From the NCBI GenBank assembly GCA_016185865.1, contig JACPMU010000085.1, positions 1-5,647 of the forward strand: a stretch of DNA of 5,647 nt, written 5' to 3'. This document shows, in pieces, positions 4,640-5,647 of this stretch. The translations under genes were made by a program, and so were the position numbers. The stretch comes from Candidatus Woesearchaeota archaeon. GTDB lineage: Archaea > Nanobdellota > Nanobdellia > Woesearchaeales > GW2011-AR4. The notes under the pieces are model-generated. The model saw nothing but the letters and a program-made list of their open reading frames with translations, did not search any database and was not told where the DNA came from. Numbering within the stretch: position 1 is the stretch's first letter; each line of letters opens with the position of its first letter.

Positions 4640-5647
4640 CTTTGTGGTAAATTTCATACTTGCATAAGTTTTTTTCTTTTTCATAAACTTTTTTGAATTT
4701 TGTAAGGATATTTTGCAGCATTTTTACATTTCCTTCGCATAAAGGGTCAATTTTGGCTGATGGGCATGGAAGATCACAATTGTTAAAAAGCACTGTATCA
4801 GCTTTGTCCTTGTCTTTGCCGATAAAACTAATCATCTGCGGAGAGGAGTACAAAAGGCCGCTTATTCTGGTGTCAGAATTAAGCGCGTACAGCGGGTTTG
4901 TAATCCACACATTGCCTCTGTCTTCTTTAATGTACTCCTGAAAGTATAAAAGTCCTTCATCATCTGCCTGCAGGCTGTAGCTGACTTCATTGAATGACTG
5001 AAAAACCATTGAAATCCAAAATAAGCATATGACATAAAACAGTGCCAAAGCAGCTTTTTTATTGCGCATTTTCTTATATATTTCCAAAAGGCAATGGGAT
5101 GCAAGCAGGTACAGGAAAGGAATCACAAGAAGCATGAACCTCATTTCCTTGTGCTTGACAAAAGAAAAGATGATAATATAAATTAATGGCGACAATGACA
5201 CAGCGTAAAATGCATGATTTCTTTTGAATGCAAACGGCAGAAACAAAAGCGAGATGAAAAAAAAGTTTTCTTTGAGCAGTCCTGAAAAGTAAAACCAGTA
5301 TTCCCTGTACATCATCCATCCTGTTGTTTTTGTAAGATAGCTTTGGGTTTTGTAGGGCAGCAGAATATCATTATACAGATACTGATTGACCATAAGATAA
5401 ATGGCAACCGGCAACAGAAACCCAAGTGCCGCATAGAACAGCCTTTTGTGAAAATCGGGTTTTTTGTAGAAATAAGCCAAAAATATAAGATAAATACCAA
5501 ACAAAACAAATACCTGAAAAAATCTTGTCATGACAGCAACGCCTGAAAAGAGCCCCATCAGGAAAAATCTCTTGCTTAAAAAAAAGTAGAAAGCAAGCAG
5601 CATAAAAAAAGCAGACGGGATTTCTGTCAGCATGTTCGAGCTGAAAA
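4629..5647 (-). CDS. Multi-pass GT-C glycosyltransferase, C-terminal part
   Basis: An open frame that enters from the right edge with no start in the window. The methionine at 5633 is internal: four further in-frame codons (F-S-S-N) precede it and the sequence there is already mid-domain. Numbering from that methionine, hydrophobic segments at about 5-20, 22-56, 66-84, 122-160, 164-185 and 194-212 give a polytopic membrane protein. HKEMRF at 161-166, at the start of a membrane helix, resembles the HKExRF motif of GT22 (Alg9/Alg12/PIG-B) enzymes. GT39-like families also have related sequences, so the exact class is open. These enzymes use lipid-phosphate-linked sugars to glycosylate lipids or proteins on the outer side of the membrane. 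A soluble tail of about 120 residues follows, with cysteines at 286, 290, 299 and 324. The catalytic N-terminal loop is outside the window. The 3' end overlaps MBF1 tail to tail. Confidence 0.8.
   Translation of the reverse strand, partial: FSSNMLTEIPSAFFMLLAFYFFLSKRFFLMGLFSGVAVMTRFFQVFVLFGIYLIFLAYFYKKPDFHKRLFYAALGFLLPVAIYLMVNQYLYNDILLPYKTQSYLTKTTGWMMYREYWFYFSGLLKENFFFISLLFLPFAFKRNHAFYAVSLSPLIYIIIFSFVKHKEMRFMLLVIPFLYLLASHCLLEIYKKMRNKKAALALFYVICLFWISMVFQSFNEVSYSLQADDEGLLYFQEYIKEDRGNVWITNPLYALNSDTRISGLLYSSPQMISFIGKDKDKADTVLFNNCDLPCPSAKIDPLCEGNVKMLQNILTKFKKVYEKEKNLCKYEIYHKVIS
4669..4694 (+). terminator. Oligo-T terminator of the yjbQ-mbf1 unit
   Basis: Starting 30 bases after the MBF1 stop, the plus strand carries T7-C-T5 (4669-4681) and then T6 (4689-4694). 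Archaeal RNA polymerase commonly terminates at such T tracts without a hairpin. The tracts lie inside the coding region of the convergent GT-C gene, where they are read as A-rich lysine codons, so composition alone could also explain them. Confidence 0.4.

Overview
The window looks like chromosomal DNA of an AT-rich archaeon, most plausibly a DPANN-type lineage such as Woesearchaeota or Pacearchaeota. The archaeal markers are a Fap7/AK6-type adenylate kinase, an archaeal MBF1 (zinc ribbon plus HTH), an NFACT/Rqc2-family protein, and TTTAAA-type TATA boxes placed 26-28 nt from start codons, which suggests leaderless mRNAs. The lineage is an inference from gene content and style; there is no rRNA here to fix it. 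Coding density is very high: the only gaps are about 101, 114 and 53 bases.

Layout from left to right. (1) Positions 1-327, minus: the N-terminal part of a GT9 (heptosyltransferase-like) glycosyltransferase, running off the left edge, with its own TATA box. (2) 429-1906, minus: a two-gene unit, a cyclophilin-like-fold protein followed with an ATGA overlap by an NFACT-family protein that stops right after its coiled coil, so the NFACT-R domain is missing. (3) 1907-2020: a small intergenic region with two inverted repeats. (4) 2021-3718, minus: a Fap7-like kinase whose stop codon directly abuts the start of a class I aspartate aminotransferase. (5) 3719-3771: a divergent promoter built on one perfectly palindromic TATA box that sits almost equally far from both start codons. 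(6) 3772-4639, plus: a YjbQ-family protein overlapping an archaeal MBF1. (7) 4629-5647, minus: a multi-pass GT-C glycosyltransferase, overlapping MBF1 tail to tail and running off the right edge.

Three genes belong to families that act on the ribosome: Fap7 (small-subunit maturation), MBF1 (ribosome binding, and collided-ribosome sensing in eukaryotes) and NFACT (ribosome quality control). Two glycosyltransferases flank them. Most of this is recognisable housekeeping. The points most worth a second look are the shortened NFACT protein, the shared palindromic TATA box, the structured intergenic region and the sharp base-composition contrast between the adjacent Fap7 and aminotransferase genes. 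I see no mobile element, CRISPR array, tRNA or rRNA.
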